Assembly: GCA_013044465.1 (NCBI GenBank)
Contig: JABEUL010000268.1
Coordinates: 1-10,171 of the forward strand
Direction: 5' to 3'
DNA from: Acidimicrobiales bacterium
Lineage (GTDB): Bacteria; Actinomycetota; Acidimicrobiia; Acidimicrobiales; JABEUL01
Length of the DNA: 10,171 nt
The stretch's first letter is position 1. Each line of letters begins with the position of its first letter. The translations under genes were made by a program, and so were the position numbers. The notes under the pieces are model-generated. The model worked only from the letters and a program-made list of their open reading frames with translations. It searched no databases and was not told where the DNA came from. Of this stretch, positions 7,019-10,171 are shown piece by piece.

Positions 7019-8530
7019 TTACGGTGCTTTAACGATTGACAAAGAAACTGCAACCAGCGAAAGTGGTGGAAGAGTGGCATCTGCACTCCCCGATGAAACG
7101 CTAAAACCATCAAAAGAGGTTGATCGGACTAAGTTGGGCCTAGCAAATGTGTTTTTAGCTTTAGGCGATGGACCAGTGAGACAGTCGGCACTCAGGACAT
7201 TTAGGATAGTTGCTCCTTGAAGCTCTATTTCTAGTGCCATGGATTCATCAACACTGCGATTGACAATAAATAAATGGATGACTCCGTCTCCCAATATTGC
7301 GCTGGTATCAGCAAATGTAGCCATTCCTAATTTGCGCGTCTGATACCTTGGACCATCAGTGGACACTTTCAGTGCCTCTCCCTCGCTTCTCGAACTAAAC
7401 ATTTCAAAGGCATAATAGATGGACTGAATTAAAATATCATCACCTCTAGTTCGAATTGGAGCGACTACGTTTACAGCCTGGGACAGATTAGCTATCTTCA
7501 CCACATCAGCGTGGCGAATAAAACTATTTAAAAACCCTGCTACCACAAGTGCATCTTCTACGTTGTAGGTCTCCTCAAGCAAATGTGGTGCTCGCTGGCC
7601 CCACCCAAAAGGAGAAAGGTGGCGATACCATACGTTCCATTCATCAAAGCTCAAAAAAGAACGGTGACCAGTTTCACTTTGGTGCTGAACTTCAAGGCAT
7701 ATTCTGTTAAGTTCCTCTATCTGCTTATCAACCGCCAGACCAAAGGCTAAGAACTGAGGTGTATCTCGACGAAAGTTCCTGGCATATCGGTGGACGCTCA
7801 AATAGTTCATCTCATCTCCGAGGCCAGAAAGTACACTCCTGTCCCAAGCCGGATAAGTAGGAAGCATTGGATCAGAAGAACCACAGACTACTAATTCAAT
7901 ATCTGGATCCACTTCTCGCATTAGGCGAGTAGCTTCCTTAGCTTTTTCTACATATTTCTTGGCATTCAAGTGCCCAATCTGCCAAATACCATCCATCTCG
8001 TTTCCCAAGCACCACAGTGAAATTCCATAAGGTGCGGGGTGTCCATTGGATGCTCTCCAATCACCCATTTCACTCCCTTGTGAGCTATTGCAGTATGAAA
8101 CGAGTGCAGCAGCCTCTGTGGGGCTACCATTACCTAAATTGACTGCCATCATTGGCGTCCATCCCATGCGCTCGCTTAACGCTAGGAACTCGTCTGTTCC
8201 AAACATATTCGTTTCTTTGCTAAACCAGGCCCTGTCAAAACGAGTGGGACGCTCTCCCTTTGGCCCTACGCCATCTCGCCAATTGTAACCAGATACAAAG
8301 TTGCCACCTGGATAGCGCATGGCAGTCATTTTGAGCTTTCTGAGTGCTTCAAGTACATCGGTTCTACAGCCCGCATCATCGGCAAGGCGGCTCGTCGGAT
8401 CATAAACGCCCTCGTAAATGGCACGACCCATATGCTCCAAAAACCCACCAAACACCCTGGGATCCACCTCAGCGATTTTCTGATCCACTTCAATAAAAAG
8501 GTTTGTCGGACGAAGAGTCATTCCTGCCAA
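7019..8530 (-). CDS. abfA: alpha-L-arabinofuranosidase, glycoside hydrolase family 51
   Basis: This enzyme removes terminal alpha-L-arabinofuranosyl residues from arabino- or arabinoxylo-oligosaccharides by a retaining mechanism. The full 503 residues match the usual GH51 length. Landmarks are FGGFLEHMGRAIYEGVYDP (27-45), RYPGGNFVSGYNWRDGVGP (72-90), the acid/base Glu178 in WCLGNEMDG (173-181) and the nucleophile Glu297 in SFDEWNVWY (294-302). The two glutamates are 119 residues apart, as in characterised GH51 enzymes. The barrel is followed by the usual C-terminal beta domain. No signal peptide, so it is cytoplasmic and acts on imported oligosaccharides. The TTG start (8530-8528) is preferred over the ATG three codons later, because the strong AGGAGG tract is eight bases from TTG and 17 from ATG. 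No transporter or regulator gene adjoins it. Exact substrate is unproven. Confidence 0.95.
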   Translation of the reverse strand: MAGMTLRPTNLFIEVDQKIAEVDPRVFGGFLEHMGRAIYEGVYDPTSRLADDAGCRTDVLEALRKLKMTAMRYPGGNFVSGYNWRDGVGPKGERPTRFDRAWFSKETNMFGTDEFLALSERMGWTPMMAVNLGNGSPTEAAALVSYCNSSQGSEMGDWRASNGHPAPYGISLWCLGNEMDGIWQIGHLNAKKYVEKAKEATRLMREVDPDIELVVCGSSDPMLPTYPAWDRSVLSGLGDEMNYLSVHRYARNFRRDTPQFLAFGLAVDKQIEELNRICLEVQHQSETGHRSFLSFDEWNVWYRHLSPFGWGQRAPHLLEETYNVEDALVVAGFLNSFIRHADVVKIANLSQAVNVVAPIRTRGDDILIQSIYYAFEMFSSRSEGEALKVSTDGPRYQTRKLGMATFADTSAILGDGVIHLFIVNRSVDESMALEIELQGATILNVLSADCLTGPSPKAKNTFARPNLVRSTSFDGFSVSSGSADATLPPLSLVAVSLSIVKAP

Positions 8531-8535
8531 ATCAA

Positions 8536-8548
8536 CTTCCTCCTCCTT
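8536..8548 (-). promoter_or_regulatory. strong ribosome binding site that favours the TTG start
   Basis: The minus-strand purine tract AAGGAGGAGGAAG contains AGGAGG ending eight bases before TTG (8530). It is the best Shine-Dalgarno in the window. It contrasts with the leaderless-looking starts of the genes to the left. Confidence 0.7.
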
Positions 8549-8796
8549 GGCTCGCTTTCCCTATTAACATAATCGTTTTCAAGTGTAATTTCCAATTCCC
8601 CTGGCAAATTGAAAAATTTAGTTTCTTGATTGAATGGCTCAATAAGATTCAATACTTTCAGAGTTGGCTCATCTGTCAATAAAATCTGGTGCACACCCAA
8701 AGTCTCAACTGTGAATTGCTATCGTGTTCCTCATTTTAAAGCCGATGTCGGTAATTTTGCGCAGTCATATTCAAGCTGGCCAGGGGAAGGCGAATC

Positions 8797-8812
8797 GTCA
8801 AAGAGCTTTGAC
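8797..8812. promoter_or_regulatory. 16-bp dyad, operator candidate
   Basis: GTCAAAG-AG-CTTTGAC has perfect 7-bp arms and a two-base centre. It lies about 266 bases upstream of the arabinofuranosidase start, in non-coding DNA. A sugar-responsive LacI- or GntR-type regulator could bind such a site, but the sequence does not match an operator I know. Confidence 0.3.
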
Positions 8813-8927
8813 AACTAGATAATTTCTAAAATTGTCTTAGGTGCAAGAATCACATAATTACTTGGCAACGACAAAATCGTCAAATCAACATGCTTTCATC
8901 GTAAATACATAGATTTTATTGCTCTAA

Positions 8928-9581
8928 TCAAGTTGAGGTATTTAACTTATTTCGCTTTGCCAACATCGGATTTCGACGCACATATGAGCTTCGATGTCGC
9001 CTCACAATTTCGTCTAAAGTTGCAGCAACCGTAAGTGCCGTAAAACCAACAGCGCCAGAGAGAAAAAGACGGTTTTGGGCGCTCACTGCACGGCGGTACT
9101 GGGCTTGGCTGAGAAAAATTATCGTTCCGTGATTATCCGCCGTGTATTGATGGCTGATGGAATTGTATGAAGGCTGGCCCGCGAGATCATGGCGGTTCAT
9201 AACAAAATAGCAATTTAGCAGGCATACAATCCACAAAATAACTAGAGCCACGAAGGCCCAAATTGGAAGATTTTCGATAGGCAAATTACGGTGTTTTCGA
9301 GGACGAAATGGCCTAAATACTCCATCGATAAATGGATCACCGAAACGTTGGCTTCTAAGTATTTTCAGTATCATTGTCCAAATACTAAGAGGGAATGCCA
9401 TAAAAAATAGTACAAATACTAAACCTATCGAGAAGTCTCCCCTATTGGGAATAAATGTCAAAATCATTAAAGAACAGCCAACTACAACCGATAGAAGTCC
9501 GATGCTGAAAGCTACGCCGTTGATAACACCAGTTGCTTGCCCATCTAAGAGTCCAAGTTGTTCGAGATCCGTGCTAGCCAT
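8928..9581 (-). CDS. four-TM membrane protein of unknown function
   Basis: The 217-residue protein has a short polar N-terminus and helices at about 19-43, 51-75, 106-127 and 172-190, then a very basic tail (RRHRSSYVRR and KRNK). A basic stretch, FRPRKHR (92-98), lies between helices 2 and 3. An exterior or loop segment (about 128-170) contains NHGTIIFLSQAQYRRAVSAQNRLF, with regularly spaced Tyr, Gln and Arg just before the last helix. A similar 'HG ... S-x-x-x-Y ... Q-x-R' segment occurs, as I recall, in uncharacterised actinobacterial membrane proteins, but I cannot name the family. The basic ends suggest a cytoplasmic C-terminus. The ATG at 9581 lacks a good Shine-Dalgarno but has a TATATT box 23 bases upstream. 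No operon partner is evident. Confidence 0.72.
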   Translation of the reverse strand: MASTDLEQLGLLDGQATGVINGVAFSIGLLSVVVGCSLMILTFIPNRGDFSIGLVFVLFFMAFPLSIWTMILKILRSQRFGDPFIDGVFRPFRPRKHRNLPIENLPIWAFVALVILWIVCLLNCYFVMNRHDLAGQPSYNSISHQYTADNHGTIIFLSQAQYRRAVSAQNRLFLSGAVGFTALTVAATLDEIVRRHRSSYVRRNPMLAKRNKLNTST

Positions 9582-9604
9582 GATCTTTGAACCAATAAGG
9601 GATC

Positions 9605-9610
9605 AATATA
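9605..9610 (-). promoter_or_regulatory. -10 box of the four-TM protein gene
   Basis: TATATT on the minus strand lies 23 bases before the ATG at 9581, giving a leader of about 16 bases. The -35 position (TGCAGA, 17 bases upstream) is poor and overlaps the direct repeat at 9623-9640. That fits a promoter needing an activator. Confidence 0.35.
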
Positions 9611-9622
9611 AAATGTAATTTT

Positions 9623-9640
9623 ACACATCTGCACACATCT
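9623..9640 (-). repeat. two 8-bp direct repeats one helical turn apart, upstream of a -10 box
   Basis: On the minus strand AGATGTGT-GC-AGATGTGT repeats with a 10-bp period. It occupies the -35 region of the presumed promoter of the four-TM gene. The spacing puts both copies on the same DNA face, as in tandem activator sites of response regulators. Confidence 0.4.
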
Positions 9641-9740
9641 TTAGGATACTCTTTTGCGCAGCTGAATTTGTTGTTGCACTTGTCATAAGAAGAAACACGA
9701 CTACAACGTGCTTGACGGTCTTCGCCAATTATTCAAGGGC

Positions 9741-9766
9741 CAGGTCTGGTTGCCAAGGGAGACCTG
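9741..9766. repeat. 7-bp inverted repeat next to the truncated surface-protein frame
   Basis: CAGGTCT (9741-9747) and AGACCTG (9760-9766) are exact inverse complements around a 12-base loop. The right arm ends within the TGA (9765-9767) that closes the frame of the following surface-protein sequence on its left. It could be a terminator-like stem without a U-tract, or a scar at a rearrangement point. Confidence 0.4.
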
Positions 9767-9767
9767 A

Positions 9768-10171
9768 ATAGTTACATCTGGTCAAATAACCATCTATAAC
9801 GCCTATGGCAATATGGACGTAGTAGCTGATCTAGAGGGCTATGTAGCTCCCCTCAACCAAGGAGTAGGTCTCTATAACCCAGTTACACCAATTAGAGCCT
9901 GTGACACAAGAGCCGGATCTAATACATTATGTTCTGGCAACAGTCTTTCCCCTAACAACATAGTTTCCATTAACTTAAGTGGAAACTATGGAATACCAGC
10001 TAGTGGAGTATCTTCAGTAGTTTTAAATGTCACAGCCACTAATACTAAAAGTCCTGGTTACTTTGTCTGTTATCCAACAGGATTACAGGCAACCACTACA
10101 AGCTGTGTGAATTTCTCAACTGGTGAAACTGTAGCTAATGAGGTAATAGTCCCAATAGGTGCAAATGGCCA
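9768..10171 (+). CDS. surface repeat protein, lacking a normal 5' end and running off the right edge
   Basis: From 9768 the frame codes for the end of one unit (GQITIYNAYGNMDVVADLEGY, residues about 5-25) and most of the next: PIRACDTRAG (41-50), YGIPASGVSSVVLNVTAT (74-91), GYFVCYPTG (97-105) and TVANEVIVPIGANG (121-134). This is the roughly 130-residue repeat of secreted actinobacterial cell-surface proteins. Cysteines at 45, 55, 101 and 113 may form disulfides. The frame is closed upstream by TGA (9765-9767). There is no signal peptide, and the first available start, ATG at 9813, falls inside the conserved NMDVVADLEGY strand. The missing half-unit is not in the other rightward frames either. 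So this is a 5'-truncated or rearranged gene, or a frame joined by an error. The protein family is confident, intactness is not. Confidence 0.65.
   Translation, partial: MVTSGQITIYNAYGNMDVVADLEGYVAPLNQGVGLYNPVTPIRACDTRAGSNTLCSGNSLSPNNIVSINLSGNYGIPASGVSSVVLNVTATNTKSPGYFVCYPTGLQATTTSCVNFSTGETVANEVIVPIGANG

Larger units (their letters stand above)
8531..8927. other. intergenic region upstream of the arabinofuranosidase gene
   Basis: No convincing gene. One leftward frame (8518-8700) reads open for about 60 codons and its TGA overlaps the ATG at 8521, but its last codons are made of the ribosome binding site and it has no start signal. The same frame upstream is cut by several stops. Possible leftward promoter parts are TTGACG (8883-8878) with AATTAT 18 bases on, and an exact TTGACA (8679-8674) with only a poor -10. 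A 16-bp dyad lies at 8797-8812. Confidence 0.4.

Noticed and set aside
6891..7220. Rightward frame of 109 codons
   Set aside because: Overlaps the end of the six-TM gene and lies antisense to the well-supported arabinofuranosidase; low-complexity shadow.
8046..8288. Rightward frame of 80 codons
   Set aside because: Antisense shadow of the conserved GH51 catalytic domain.
8518..8700. Leftward frame of about 60 codons whose TGA overlaps the ATG of the arabinofuranosidase (ATGA)
   Set aside because: TTG start without a Shine-Dalgarno; its end (PRRRK) is just the ribosome binding site read as codons; the same frame upstream is broken by several stops; no recognisable domain.

Overview
The window is AT-rich (by eye about 40-43% G+C) and looks like chromosomal DNA of an actinobacterium, possibly of the Acidimicrobiia. 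Three things suggest this. One secreted protein carries many 'SC-x5-C-x-x-V/G' repeat blades with an E-x-N-G-x-W strand. A partial surface protein carries the 'P-x-R-x-x-DTR ... VVLNVTAT ... TVANEV-x-VP-x-G' repeat. At least two genes appear to be transcribed as leaderless mRNAs from TANNNT boxes exactly six bases before the start codon. The lineage is an inference; there is no rRNA or other marker here.

Layout from left to right. At the left edge a leftward gene may just begin (1-20). Next, leftward, are a GT-C type polytopic membrane glycosyltransferase (267-1700) and a small four-cysteine zinc-ribbon protein (2063-2389). The gaps between these genes hold hairpins and small inverted repeats. 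A very long leftward gene then encodes a secreted, C-terminally membrane-anchored protein of 16 disulfide-type repeats. Its signal peptide and first half-repeat (5757-5969) are out of frame with the remaining 994 codons (2783-5767). The frame break lies inside a perfect 13-bp inverted repeat (5755-5791), the most striking structure in the window. A divergent intergenic region with a 14-bp palindrome separates it from a rightward six-TM protein of unknown function (6293-6937).

The right third holds a leftward GH51 alpha-L-arabinofuranosidase (7019-8530, cytoplasmic, both catalytic glutamates present), a roughly 400-bp gap with a 16-bp dyad, and a leftward four-TM membrane protein of unknown function (8928-9581). 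The window ends in a rightward surface-protein reading frame (from 9768). It starts in the middle of a repeat unit, with no start codon, signal peptide or first half-unit, so it looks 5'-truncated or rearranged.

Functionally the region is a loose collection rather than an operon. Cell-envelope functions predominate: a lipid-linked-sugar glycosyltransferase, two repeat-type surface proteins and two small membrane proteins. One sugar-trimming enzyme stands without transport or regulator genes beside it. No mobile element, CRISPR array, tRNA or rRNA was found.
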